NCBI GenBank assembly: GCA_016743235.1
Contig: VRZD01000043.1
Span: forward strand, 1-55,900
Direction: 5' to 3'
Origin: Pantanalinema sp. GBBB05
GTDB taxonomy: Bacteria; Cyanobacteriota; Cyanobacteriia; Leptolyngbyales; Leptolyngbyaceae
Length of the DNA stretch: 55,900 bases
Shown here: positions 8,728 through 17,212 of the stretch, in pieces
Layout of the letters: each line of letters opens with the position of its first letter
How positions within the stretch are numbered: the stretch's first letter is position 1
Made by a program: the position numbers and the translations under genes
The notes under the pieces: model-generated
Told to the model about the DNA's origin: nothing
The model's database searches: none
What the model saw: the letters and a program-made list of their open reading frames with translations, nothing else

Positions 8728-9021
8728 TTATGCTGCTGCCATCGGATAATTTTCCTGATTAACGTCTCTCCAGTACTGATAACCGTCTGATTTTAGATTA
8801 ACCCAAACACGGTATCCCATCGTTGAAACGGTTACTATAGGAAGACAGCCGATATCAGCCAATTGAGCCGCGAAATTGTAGGCTTTCAATCTATCGTTTA
8901 CGCTGAATAGATGAGTCTCTTCATAGAGCGCTAGTTTCAACCGCATACCTTGCCGCATGGCACCATTTAGGTAAAAGTTGAACAGGCAAACGTCGGTTTC
9001 GTTCAGGACAGGATACAACAT
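8728..9021 (-). CDS. Small conserved-looking hypothetical protein
   Basis: A 97-aa soluble protein starting MLYPVLNETDVCLFNFYLNG. The composition is protein-like, with a well-formed middle (YEETHLFSVNDRLKAYNFAAQLA) and IVTVSTMGYRVWVNLKSDGY, which looks like a short alpha/beta domain. No signal peptide, membrane segment or catalytic motif. It stands alone between a repeat and the non-coding DNA before 9454. I do not recognise a family, and its function is unknown. Confidence 0.5.
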   Translation of the reverse strand: MLYPVLNETDVCLFNFYLNGAMRQGMRLKLALYEETHLFSVNDRLKAYNFAAQLADIGCLPIVTVSTMGYRVWVNLKSDGYQYWRDVNQENYPMAAA

Positions 9022-9403
9022 AGGATAGGAGCTTTTGACTAGAAATTACGGGTGACAGTCCGTAACAAACTTCAATTTGTTTGTCTAGGTCTCTTAAATA
9101 TGTATTCTCGTTTACCGTTAGTCGTTTTATCAAATACAAATTATCAAAGCTTCTCAAAAGCAGCGCTTAACTATCAGTACTCCTGGCAAACTTCAACTGA
9201 GATCACAGATAAGCATTTTGCATTCTGTAGAAAGCCAGTACCACTTACTTGAGGTGCTCTTTAAAGCTGTTTTGTCCTGATCTGAAATACTAACTTTGAA
9301 TTATGAGTTGTATTTTGAGGTAACCTAACCCTGAAGACAAGCCTGGCAGAGCTACTTTCACCGGTCAGCATTGAACCGCGCGATCACGCAGTTTAATGCT
9401 AGG
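9022..9403. other. Intergenic region, nothing recognised
   Basis: AT-rich DNA between two minus-strand genes. No credible ORF, RNA gene or repeat was found. Confidence 0.5.
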
Positions 9404-9442
9404 ATCTCTCAAAGATGGCTTCAAAAGATGTCTTTGAGAGAT
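9404..9442 (-). terminator. Stem-loop after the secreted-protein gene
   Basis: ATCTCTCAAAGA (9404-9415) pairs perfectly with TCTTTGAGAGAT (9431-9442) across a 15-base loop, 12 bp after the stop of the minus-strand gene. There is no strong T-run, so it may act as an RNA-stabilising hairpin or a weak terminator. Confidence 0.5.
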
Positions 9443-9453
9443 GCAGCCAGCAA

Positions 9454-9924
9454 TCAGTAGAGATAAATTAAGCCTTTTTCATCTACATTGATGGTTTGGG
9501 AGGAATTGCCGCCACCCGTTGGTGAGGTTCTCACAGTCACAATAATCTCATTCCCTGCTGTCTTGATATCCAAAAACACACGGGTGGGTTTGTCTGGATC
9601 AGGAGTGGTTTGTAATGACACTTGCATATCGATCGGTAGGGTCAAATAACTCGTATGCAACCGACCAAACGTCACATTTCTACCCGGTAAAACCGGACGA
9701 TCGCTAGCAGCTTGTGCTAACGAAGCGATTATAGGAACATTGGTCTGACTAACGACCCGGATTTGAATGGGTCGCTGAGGATTAATTTTAGCAACCGCAC
9801 TCCGCTGATCATTTTGCTGGGGTGGCACTGGAGTAGATTGATTCTCCTGAGCAGTAGCATATTGGGAAGTGGCAATCACAAGCATTGCCATAAATCCTGC
9901 TGAAGCGGTAACGCCTATCTTCAT
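9454..9924 (-). CDS. Hypothetical secreted protein
   Basis: Starting at ATG 9924 (MKIGVTASAGFMAMLVIA, then TSQYATAQ) gives a clear Sec signal peptide with a probable cleavage after ATA or AQ. A GAGGAG Shine-Dalgarno lies 11-16 bp upstream of this ATG, which decides against the GTG six codons earlier. The mature part (about 130 aa) has a Gln/Pro-rich linker, then a beta-rich region (PIQIRVVSQTNVPIIASLAQ, PDPDKPTRVFLDIKT). It is probably periplasmic or exported. No family recognised, and its role is unknown. Confidence 0.6.
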   Translation of the reverse strand: MKIGVTASAGFMAMLVIATSQYATAQENQSTPVPPQQNDQRSAVAKINPQRPIQIRVVSQTNVPIIASLAQAASDRPVLPGRNVTFGRLHTSYLTLPIDMQVSLQTTPDPDKPTRVFLDIKTAGNEIIVTVRTSPTGGGNSSQTINVDEKGLIYLY

Positions 9925-10205
9925 CTTGGGGGTTCTCCTCACAATTACAGAGATAAGATAAACAATAAGTATTAACCCAGTTTATCTGCATAACAGCATC
10001 AATCAAATTAATACCTTGGAAGTTGGTTATATCAAGAAAAGGTGATCCTATTCCTGCAACCTCAATTGCTATAAATTCTCATCAATCCACCAATATAGTG
10101 TGGATCATTCGCTGTAACAACAGCCAAGCTTCGACCATTTGCATCTGAAAAGGCACGTTCCACTCGTTGGGAAATTGAAATGACAAATGCACAGGAAAAC
10201 TTGAC

Positions 10206-12875
10206 CTAATGTTGACAGGTCAGCAGTGGCAGCGTTACCAAACAGGTTGTGCCTTGACTAACCTGACTGGTGATGTGAATTGATCCTTGATGTAGGTCAA
10301 TGCACTTTTTCACCACTACCAACCCCAAACCAGTACCGGGGATCGTGCGGACATTCTTACCCCGATGAAACGGCTCAAACAACTGGTTGTGATCATTTTG
10401 AGGAATACCAATCCCTTGATCTGCGACCTTGAGAGTAACTTGATCGACCTCAAACGCTAGGCTGAGATCGATCGCGCCGCCTTGAGGAGAATATTTGATG
10501 GCATTGGAAAGTAAATTGGTCAGAATTGAAGTGACTAATTTTTCATCCAGATAGACCGGAACTACTACCCCCTGGCAAGTAAGGGTGAGGTTATGCTGAG
10601 GGCTAGCATTCAACTGCATCTCTTCCACCAACTGATGGCAAAGCATTTCTAGATCAAATACAGTCGGATTAAAGGTAAGTTTACCCGCCTCAGCTCGGTT
10701 AATCGTCAAAATATCATCGAGCAATTGCACCATGTTCTTGATCGAGTCTTGAATCCGGTGCAGATTGCGTAATCGCTTATCCGAGTTACTCCATTCATCT
10801 TGACAATTTTCTAGCACTTGAGCAGCGGCTAGCGCGGTGCTGAGCGGAGTGCGAAACTCATGGGATGCCATGGAGAAAAACCGAGTTTTCAGAACACTCA
10901 ATTCTTTCTCTCGTTCTAACGCCGATCGAATTTCATCCAGTCGCTTCCGTTCTGTGATGTCACGGGCGTTCACCATGACCCGACGGGTAGCGGTACTGTC
11001 TACGATCGGTTGGCTAATAGCTTCTAGAATCCGCCAGGATTGGTCATGATGACGGGCACGAAACTCGATCGAACTGGTTGGATTGGCGTATTGAGCGGTA
11101 TTCGTCAGGCGATCGTGCGCGATGCCCCAATCTTCGGGATGAATAAATTCAACTAAGTTTTGACCGACCAAATCCGCCACGGCATACCCTAACACCTTTT
11201 CAGCCGATGGACTGATGTAACTGATGGTGTCATCGGGAGTGAGAATCATGATGATGTCTAAGGCATGTTCAATCAGAGAACGAAACCGTTCTTCACTTTG
11301 GCGTAACGCTTGTTCGGCTTGCTTGCGTTCGGTGGTATCACGCTGCACCGCGATCCAGTGGGTGTAACTGCCATGCCCATCGCCCACAGGCACAAGGCTG
11401 AATTCATTCCAAAATTCAGACCCATCTTTGCGGTAATTAATCACTTCTACCGTGATCGGTTGCCAATGGGCGATCGCAGTTCTGACTTTATCCAGTTCAG
11501 CTAAATCTGTTTTAGGACCTTGTAAAATTTGGGGAGTTTTGCCCAAGACTTCTTCGGGCTGGTAGCCAGTAATGCGAGTAAAGGCTTGATTGACATACAG
11601 AATTTGGTGTCCCTGTTTATCTGCGGAGGAGGCTTCGGTAATGACAACCGCATCATTTGTGTTGACGACCACAGATTGGAGTAACCTTACCTGTTCTGCC
11701 TGCCGCTTCTGTTCAGTCACATCCGCAATGACAGCGACAATACCGTTGATCTGACCATCACTATCCGGTAGAGGAGCCGCTGACAGCACAATGTCGATCG
11801 GAGTACCATCTTGCTTCTGTTGGCGAAACTCCAATTGGGAATAGGTTGTTCCCTGTAATACCTGTGTTTGAATCGTGGCATAGTCTGATCGCTGATCATT
11901 TAAGCCAATCGGATTAGGGCGATCGAGGACTTCTGCTTCTGTCCAACCAAACATCTGTTCGGCAGCGGGGTTCCAGATTTTGACGTTACCTTCGCGATCG
12001 AGCATGACGATCGCGCGAGGAGAAGCCATCACCAGGGCTTGCAACGTATCGTTGGTATGACGCAAAGCGATTTCAGTCCGTTGGCGTTCAGCGATTTCCA
12101 CCCGTAGTGAGGCATTGGCGTCTGCCAGTTCAGCCGTGCGTTGCTGAACTCGTTGTTCCAGTTGGGCGTTCAGTTGTTGTAGTTGGGAGTATAGTTCCGA
12201 TTGTTGAATCGCGATCGCAACCTGGGTGGCAAGTTGCTGCATCAGTTCGACTTCCCAGGTTTCCCATTCTCGAGCATGGCTACATTGATGGGCGATCAAT
12301 AATCCCCACAAATAAGGTGTGGCTGAACTGCCTGCAACTGTTGCATCTACCTCACTGTCCCGGTTTTCTTGAATAATGGGGACAACTAATTTTGCCTTGA
12401 CTCCAAACTGTTTGACAAAGTCGGCTAAACACGGTTCAACATCTGTTTGCTCAATGTTTGTAATTGTGCGAGTTTTGCCTAATGAATACGCTTGATGGTA
12501 TTCACCCGGAAACACTTCTTCGGGAAAAGTTTCCCCTAAGACGCTGGGGTAAGGCGGCAAGACGGTTTCATAGATGGCACTGCCTGTACCATCGTTCCAC
12601 AACCGATAGATCAGGACCCGATCGACTTGGAGAAACCGTTGTACTTCTGCCACTGTCGTCGCCAGAACTTGATCCAAGTCTAGGGAGCGGCGAATATACT
12701 GAGCAATCTGATTGACTAAGCGCTCACGATCGGTCTGTTGCCTCAGTAGGTTCTCAGCCTGGCGACGACGAATCACTTCCTGCTTGAAGTACCAATAAAT
12801 GGCCGTCAAACCAAGAATACTCAGACCAACAGCACTGGCTATGAGATACGGTTTACTCAGTAAGAAGTGCAACAT
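10206..12875 (-). CDS. ccaS: CcaS: green/red cyanobacteriochrome histidine kinase
   Basis: Membrane-anchored photoreceptor kinase for green/red acclimation. In order: one transmembrane helix (about 10-30); a cyanobacteriochrome GAF domain (about 50-230) with Cys149 in EPCLADFVKQFGVKAKLVVP as the bilin attachment site, closely resembling the CcaS sequence I recall from Synechocystis, and the LLIAHQC motif after it; a coiled coil; then PAS domains; then HisKA (MASHEFRTPLS, phospho-accepting His) and HATPase (GIGIPQNDHNQLFEPFHRGK). Three PAS units are visible, including an extra one (ERFRSLIEHALDIIMILTPD), which accounts for 889 aa against about 750 in Synechocystis. Green light is expected to activate the kinase towards CcaR. 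It lies downstream of cpeR on the same strand. Confidence 0.93.
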   Translation of the reverse strand: MLHFLLSKPYLIASAVGLSILGLTAIYWYFKQEVIRRRQAENLLRQQTDRERLVNQIAQYIRRSLDLDQVLATTVAEVQRFLQVDRVLIYRLWNDGTGSAIYETVLPPYPSVLGETFPEEVFPGEYHQAYSLGKTRTITNIEQTDVEPCLADFVKQFGVKAKLVVPIIQENRDSEVDATVAGSSATPYLWGLLIAHQCSHAREWETWEVELMQQLATQVAIAIQQSELYSQLQQLNAQLEQRVQQRTAELADANASLRVEIAERQRTEIALRHTNDTLQALVMASPRAIVMLDREGNVKIWNPAAEQMFGWTEAEVLDRPNPIGLNDQRSDYATIQTQVLQGTTYSQLEFRQQKQDGTPIDIVLSAAPLPDSDGQINGIVAVIADVTEQKRQAEQVRLLQSVVVNTNDAVVITEASSADKQGHQILYVNQAFTRITGYQPEEVLGKTPQILQGPKTDLAELDKVRTAIAHWQPITVEVINYRKDGSEFWNEFSLVPVGDGHGSYTHWIAVQRDTTERKQAEQALRQSEERFRSLIEHALDIIMILTPDDTISYISPSAEKVLGYAVADLVGQNLVEFIHPEDWGIAHDRLTNTAQYANPTSSIEFRARHHDQSWRILEAISQPIVDSTATRRVMVNARDITERKRLDEIRSALEREKELSVLKTRFFSMASHEFRTPLSTALAAAQVLENCQDEWSNSDKRLRNLHRIQDSIKNMVQLLDDILTINRAEAGKLTFNPTVFDLEMLCHQLVEEMQLNASPQHNLTLTCQGVVVPVYLDEKLVTSILTNLLSNAIKYSPQGGAIDLSLAFEVDQVTLKVADQGIGIPQNDHNQLFEPFHRGKNVRTIPGTGLGLVVVKKCIDLHQGSIHITSQVSQGTTCLVTLPLLTCQH

Positions 12876-13020
12876 GCAGAGGCATGAACCAAGGAAATAC
12901 TCATATTCCCATCATAGGACCATGAAAAGCAATGCCCGATCGGGAAATGGGAGAATCGAGCGATCAGCTAATCTCCAGAAAACTCTTATCCCAAAATAGC
13001 TGTTGAATAAATTGCTGTTG

Positions 13021-13353
13021 CTAAACCTGTTGGTCAAAGCGGGTGCGAAAACTACCGTATTTAATCCAATATTGTTTCAAGTCATGGTTTGGGGTATGTA
13101 GGCTCGCTTTCGCCCGATACAGAATAACCTGGCGATGATCGCCCATCCAAATTTTGCCGACCGAATCGACAGCAATAATACTGCCTCCTAGAGCCCCAAT
13201 ACATTCAGTAAAGCGTTCAACCGCCGAATAATCAACTGTCTCAAAGATGAAAAAGCTTCCCGAACAAATCACATGGCGGCTGCGAATCCAACACTGCAAC
13301 TTTTTATGAGCAGTTGGCAGCAGCATTCCAGGCAGAGTAGTCAGAATACTCAT
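13021..13353 (-). CDS. cpeR: CpeR: activator of phycoerythrin gene expression
   Basis: A 110-aa protein with core HVICSGSFFIFETVDYSAVE, then IGALGGSIIAVDSVGKIWMG, then DHRQVILYRA, then the DLKQYWIKYGSFRTRFD end. This is the CpeR family, in Fremyella encoded at the end of cpeCDESTR and needed for cpeBA and pebAB expression in green light. It has a PP2C-like description in the literature but no obvious DNA-binding motif. Here it is the last gene of cpeC1-cpeE-cpeR, 185 bp beyond cpeE and after a terminator-like hairpin, so its dose may be set by read-through. ccaS lies just downstream on the same strand. Confidence 0.85.
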   Translation of the reverse strand: MSILTTLPGMLLPTAHKKLQCWIRSRHVICSGSFFIFETVDYSAVERFTECIGALGGSIIAVDSVGKIWMGDHRQVILYRAKASLHTPNHDLKQYWIKYGSFRTRFDQQV

Positions 13354-13392
13354 AGTGGTTCAGCAGCAAAGTCAGATAACTATGGATAGGTA

Positions 13393-13427
13393 GAGAAAAA
13401 AACCTACCCTAACTAGCGCTAGGGTAG
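13393..13427 (-). terminator. Intrinsic terminator between cpeE and cpeR
   Basis: CTACCCTA (13404-13411) and TAGGGTAG (13420-13427) form an 8-bp stem. Read on the minus strand it is followed by GG and seven T residues (13396-13402 on the plus strand as A). It should stop most transcripts from cpeC1-cpeE before cpeR. Confidence 0.7.
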
Positions 13428-13538
13428 AGGGCTATTACAGCTTGGTAAGGTGAAATTCAACGAGGAATACGCTGGTTAGCGTAGCCAATGGTTGCAGCCT
13501 ATTCGTTACTCAAGTCAGCCACTTGATCGGAGCGTTGA

Positions 13539-14303
13539 TTACACCTCAGTAATGCTGATGATTCTGCCAGAGGTGCGATTGATTCGTTGAATTTGGGGGG
13601 TCATGTTGTCACCCGACACCAGATAGGTGGTTGTGCTAACCCGGCGGGGACTATCAAACTTAGAACCCTGCACAACAATTTTGAATTTCTTTTTGTTAGC
13701 TTCGCCGGAACTACCAAATTTAGTAGTAGCAGGAGCAATTTTATTACTGCTGTTAGTGGCAACCGCATACACTAACTGTGAGGATTTAACCGCACTGTCA
13801 ATATAAGCGGGACCGCGATCGAGCGCGAACATCCGGTTATAGCCGACCTGCTTCGCATTAGCGGCACTGCTCTGACCGCGATCGTAGGGCACAATGTTTT
13901 CACCAAATGCCGTTTGATATTCCGCACTATCGATGTAGGAATCAATTTCGGCATCGTAGCCTTGTTCAATACACCGCACAATATGTTCCGAAACTTCACT
14001 CTGATCCTGAGGGGCGCGACCGAGTAAGTGGATAAAGTTGAGTTCTACAAATCGGTAGGGGGCACAGGATTCAAAGTAACGGGAGCGATAGAAATCCGAC
14101 TTGGCAACGACGCGGACAAAGTCCCGCACACTAATTGAGCGATCGCAGAGCTGGGATTCAGCTGTTACCAGACGTTCGCTCTCCATGATGTGAGGATTGC
14201 CTAACACTTGTTTGTAAACAGCTCGAATCACAACCTGGACATCATCTAAGGAACTGGTCGAGCGCAGTTCGATCAGCTCAGTATTAATCACGCCGCTGCC
14301 CAT
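13539..14303 (-). CDS. cpeE: Phycoerythrin rod linker (CpeE-type)
   Basis: A 254-aa linker. Residues about 15-150 form the phycobilisome linker (PBS_linker) domain, with VIRAVYKQVLGNPHIMESER, DRSISVRDFVRVVAKSDFYR and FVELNFIHLLGRAPQDQSEV. After a flexible section, the last about 55 residues are a CpcD-like capping domain (FKIVVQGSKFDSPRR to RTSGRIISITEV). It holds PE hexamers at the rod end. It is second in the minus-strand cpeC1-cpeE-cpeR set. Distinction between CpeD and CpeE is by best memory and by order; the PE-linker call itself is firm. Confidence 0.8.
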   Translation of the reverse strand: MGSGVINTELIELRSTSSLDDVQVVIRAVYKQVLGNPHIMESERLVTAESQLCDRSISVRDFVRVVAKSDFYRSRYFESCAPYRFVELNFIHLLGRAPQDQSEVSEHIVRCIEQGYDAEIDSYIDSAEYQTAFGENIVPYDRGQSSAANAKQVGYNRMFALDRGPAYIDSAVKSSQLVYAVATNSSNKIAPATTKFGSSGEANKKKFKIVVQGSKFDSPRRVSTTTYLVSGDNMTPQIQRINRTSGRIISITEV

Positions 14304-14424
14304 AAAATTTCTCCCAATTAATTCAAAAACTGTGACTAATAGCCTTTGTCAGTTGCTGTGAAGCATAGGGTTTAGCACTACCCTGGCATTCATCGAGTGA
14401 CTCATCCTATACTTCTTAATCCAT

Positions 14425-15285
14425 TTAGACAGCAGTAATGCTGGCAATCACTCCACCTTGACGATGAATCCGCTGATACGTGGCAGACAACTCACTGAAC
14501 GGCACTAAATATACCTGGTTACTGCGCCGGAACTGCGACACCGCCTTCACCGTTTTACTCCGGTAGCCTGTCACTTCAATCCGGTAGACCTTACCGTTGT
14601 CATCCGCTCCTACACCTAACCGCGTTCTCGCACTACCATTCGGATCGGAGAACGTCGCACCACTACTACCGGGAGACACAACTGCTGTAGGAATCGATTG
14701 AATCACCAACGCATTCAGTCGCGGTGAGTTTCCAGCTAGATTCCCCTTCAAGCTACTGCTGGATGCCCCTCGCACCAACTGGAAGGTGTGGGTAAACTGC
14801 ACCAGACTTTGACACGCCTCACTCTGATACCCACGAATGTAGGGCACGATGTTCTCGCCAAAGGTCGATTGATACTCGTCACTATCGACGTAGGCATCAA
14901 TCTCCGCTTCAAAGCCCTGGGTATCGAGAATCGTGCTGTGGTAGCGCATTTCTTCCAGGTCGCGGGGCGATCGACCTAACAGATGGCGAAAGTTGAGTTC
15001 AATGGCGCGGTAGCGGGCACAACTGGTGAAGAAACGAGCGCGATAGAGGTCAGACTGGGCGACGGCGCGGACGAATTCGCGCACACTCAGTTCACCCCGC
15101 TTGAATTGGGATTCGGGCACCGTCAGGCGTTCGCTGTCCATGACGTAGGCATTACCGAGAGCTTGGCGGTAGACCGCACGAATCACCGTTTCAGCCGTAT
15201 CAGCGGTGTCACCGGACACCCATTCCACGGGCGGGGTGTCATCGAACAGGCTCACCCCTAAACGAGAAGCAGGTCCAAAAGGCAT
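14425..15285 (-). CDS. cpeC: Phycoerythrin rod linker CpeC, copy 1
   Basis: A 286-aa linker starting MPFGPASRLGVSLFDDTPP. It has a PBS_linker domain (about 30-160; VIRAVYRQALGNAYVMDSER, ELNFRHLLGRSPRDLEEM) and a C-terminal CpcD domain (VYRIEVTGYRSKT to RIHRQGGVIASITAV). It joins PE discs to each other or to phycocyanin in the rods. The copy at 18824-19684 encodes a protein with only 4 of 286 different residues (D16E, A42V, plus E/D and N/S changes), so the two are recent duplicates or are kept alike by gene conversion. It heads cpeC1-cpeE-cpeR and is divergent from ccaR. The promoter-side repeats resemble CcaR sites. Confidence 0.88.
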   Translation of the reverse strand: MPFGPASRLGVSLFDDTPPVEWVSGDTADTAETVIRAVYRQALGNAYVMDSERLTVPESQFKRGELSVREFVRAVAQSDLYRARFFTSCARYRAIELNFRHLLGRSPRDLEEMRYHSTILDTQGFEAEIDAYVDSDEYQSTFGENIVPYIRGYQSEACQSLVQFTHTFQLVRGASSSSLKGNLAGNSPRLNALVIQSIPTAVVSPGSSGATFSDPNGSARTRLGVGADDNGKVYRIEVTGYRSKTVKAVSQFRRSNQVYLVPFSELSATYQRIHRQGGVIASITAV

Positions 15286-15387
15286 CGATGTTTTCTCCAG
15301 AGACAGAACAGAGGCTGGGAAGCGGCGGGTTAGCGGGAATTGCTCCAGACCTCTGTAGAACTAGAGAATCGCATAATTAGAGTAAGG

Positions 15388-15421
15388 AAACTGGTAAGAA
15401 ACTGGTAAAGAAACCGGAAAG
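15388..15421 (-). promoter_or_regulatory. Three tandem CcaR-like repeats upstream of cpeC1
   Basis: Read on the minus strand: CTTTCCGGTTT, CTTTACCAGTTT and CTTACCAGTTT in tandem with 11-12 bp period. This resembles the CcaR G-box (CTTTNCNATTT, recalled from Nostoc work) with one or two mismatches. The same array stands upstream of cpeC2 (19778-19811). OmpR-type regulators bind such direct repeats. Confidence 0.6.
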
Positions 15422-15480
15422 AATGAGAGAATTTAATGTTTTTTAAAATTTCATCAGCCAAATAAAATTATTTCTCAAGC

Positions 15481-15502
15481 CAATGGTAAAGAAATCGGAA
15501 AG
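15481..15502 (-). promoter_or_regulatory. Tandem G-box upstream of cpeC1, one exact match
   Basis: On the minus strand CTTTCCGATTT (15492-15502) matches CTTTNCNATTT exactly. CTTTACCATTG (15481-15491) follows directly with one mismatch. The spacing of 11 bp suits an OmpR-family dimer. The pair lies between cpeC1 and ccaR, so it may control both. It has no counterpart near cpeC2. Confidence 0.65.
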
Positions 15503-15817
15503 AATTTAGTGAGATGAATGAATTTGACAACTCAGGATTGAATCAATCAGCACTTGAAGTGATCAGCAGAACTAATTAGCCCTAAACCGTTTAATGCCTA
15601 ATTAGCTATAACTATTATGTTTTTCTGATGAAAGGAGAATTAGTCACGCTGATAGTTGAACTTAACATGACTTTAATTTTGGACAGCATTTAAAGGACAA
15701 ATTCTTGTAAAATTGGGTTGTAATCAGTAATACACTTTTTCGATCGTTGAAGAGCGAACTAATTGATGTTGGTTACTCGCTGAGCCGTAGCAATCTATTC
15801 TCCTTACCCTTCACACT

Positions 15818-16507
15818 ATGAGAATTCTCCTGGTTGAAGATGATGTGCGTTTGGCAGAAACGTTAGCAGAAGCGCTAACGGATCAGCACTATGTGGTTGA
15901 TGTCGCTAGTGATGGAGAGGTCGGTTGGCATCAAGTCAAAACGTTGGACTATGATCTGCTGTTGCTCGATGTGATGTTACCCGAGTTAGATGGCATTAGT
16001 TTGTGTCATCGGTTGCGATCGCATGGCTATAATCTACCAATTCTGATGCTGACAGCCTGTGACACGATTAGTGATGAAGTGACTGGGCTAGATGTGGGTG
16101 CCGATGACTATGTAATTAAACCCGTGGATCTGCAAAAGTTATTTGCTCGAATTCGGGCATTGCTGCGACGTGGGAGTGTCACCGGATCGCCCATTCTGGA
16201 ATGGGGAAGTTTACGGCTCAATCCCAATAACTACGAGGTTAGCTATGGCAAAACTTTCGTGCATCTGACACCGAAAGAATATGCGCTCTTAGAACTATTG
16301 CTGCGAAACAGTCGCCGTGTCCTCAGTCGCAGTGTGATTATTGAACATGTTTGGTCATTGGAATCGCCACCGGAAGAACATGTGGTAAAAGTGCATATTC
16401 GTGGGTTGCGGCAAAAGCTGAAAGCGGCTGGAGCTTCGGAAGATTTAATTGAAACAGTTCATAGTCGAGGCTATCGCCTCAATCCCTTAGAATGCCAGGT
16501 GAAATGA
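15818..16507 (+). CDS. ccaR: CcaR: OmpR-type regulator of green/red acclimation
   Basis: A 229-aa response regulator: receiver domain (1 to about 115; acidic ED at 7-9, phospho-acceptor Asp51 in LLLLDVMLP, Lys in VIKPVD), then a winged-helix DNA-binding domain (about 130-225; LTPKEYALLELLLRNSRRVL, VKVHIRGLRQKLK, ETVHSRGYRL). It closely resembles the Synechocystis CcaR I recall, including MRILLVEDD at the start and the SLESPPEE stretch. It is the partner of CcaS. It lies between the two minus-strand cpe sets and is divergent from cpeC1, with G-box repeats in the 530-bp spacer. Phosphorylated CcaR should activate the cpeC units. Confidence 0.92.
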   Translation: MRILLVEDDVRLAETLAEALTDQHYVVDVASDGEVGWHQVKTLDYDLLLLDVMLPELDGISLCHRLRSHGYNLPILMLTACDTISDEVTGLDVGADDYVIKPVDLQKLFARIRALLRRGSVTGSPILEWGSLRLNPNNYEVSYGKTFVHLTPKEYALLELLLRNSRRVLSRSVIIEHVWSLESPPEEHVVKVHIRGLRQKLKAAGASEDLIETVHSRGYRLNPLECQVK

Positions 16508-16570
16508 GTTGGCATTAAAAATATTGCTGATTCCCTGATGGCAAATGGGATGACTCAAGTAATTATGGAG

Positions 16571-17191
16571 TTAGCTGATTGGGACTTCGTGGGCAAAACT
16601 CTGACGCTTTTCAAACCGCAATGGTCCATGCTCAGAACCCCAAACCTGCTGGTGCGTATTGACATCCATGCCTCTGTCCAGACTCACCCAAGTGGTTTCG
16701 GTAATTTCGACTGAACTCTCCAGGTAGGTCTGGCACCCATTTTTTTCAATTAAGCAACGATTACCAGGTTCGACGCTGCCCCGAAAGCGATCGCTTTCCC
16801 ATTGGAACACCATTGAGCAGTGATATCGCCGTTCGATACAGTCGGGAGTGATCGTGTGCAGAATGCTTAATTCCCGTGCGGCACCCGCATAGAGCAACGC
16901 ATTCTTTAAGCTATAGTTTTCGATGTAAATCTGATCGCCTTGATCAACTAAGCGGTGAACTCCCTGACGATAGGGGAGCCACAGATCATAGTCATACACC
17001 TGTTCTGAATAAAACCCAATTCCAGAGAAGAATTCAAATGGTAAGGGGCGAAAGAAAATATGAATGTGGGCGTAATCTTTGGCATTTGCTAATGCCTGCT
17101 GGTAGTTACTAAAGTCACCAGCCATCCAATGAGCTAACCTGATTAAATGGCTGGTAGTGGCATCCGAAGCAGGTAACGGAGTAGGTGACAT
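16571..17191 (-). CDS. cpeT: CpeT-type bilin lyase
   Basis: A 206-aa protein of the CpcT/CpeT family: LAHWMAGDFSNYQQALANAK, then HIHIFFRPLPFEFF, GIGFYSEQVYDYDLWLPYRQ and RYHCSMVFQWE, with the GNRCLIEKNGCQTYLES motif toward the end. Relatives attach phycobilin to the Cys near 165 of beta subunits or help load it. It follows cpeS by 21 bp on the same strand and is the last of cpeC2-cpeD-cpeS-cpeT. The length agrees with the family (about 200 aa). Confidence 0.85.
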   Translation of the reverse strand: MSPTPLPASDATTSHLIRLAHWMAGDFSNYQQALANAKDYAHIHIFFRPLPFEFFSGIGFYSEQVYDYDLWLPYRQGVHRLVDQGDQIYIENYSLKNALLYAGAARELSILHTITPDCIERRYHCSMVFQWESDRFRGSVEPGNRCLIEKNGCQTYLESSVEITETTWVSLDRGMDVNTHQQVWGSEHGPLRFEKRQSFAHEVPIS

Positions 17192-17212
17192 AGCGAGATC
17201 AATCGAGAAGGC

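Noticed and set aside
13539..14303. A cpcG2-type rod-core linker between cpeC1 and cpeR, as in the Nostoc punctiforme cpeC-cpcG2-cpeR1 set
   Set aside because: The C-terminus is a CpcD-like domain and the N-terminus lacks CpcG features; it is a PE rod linker.
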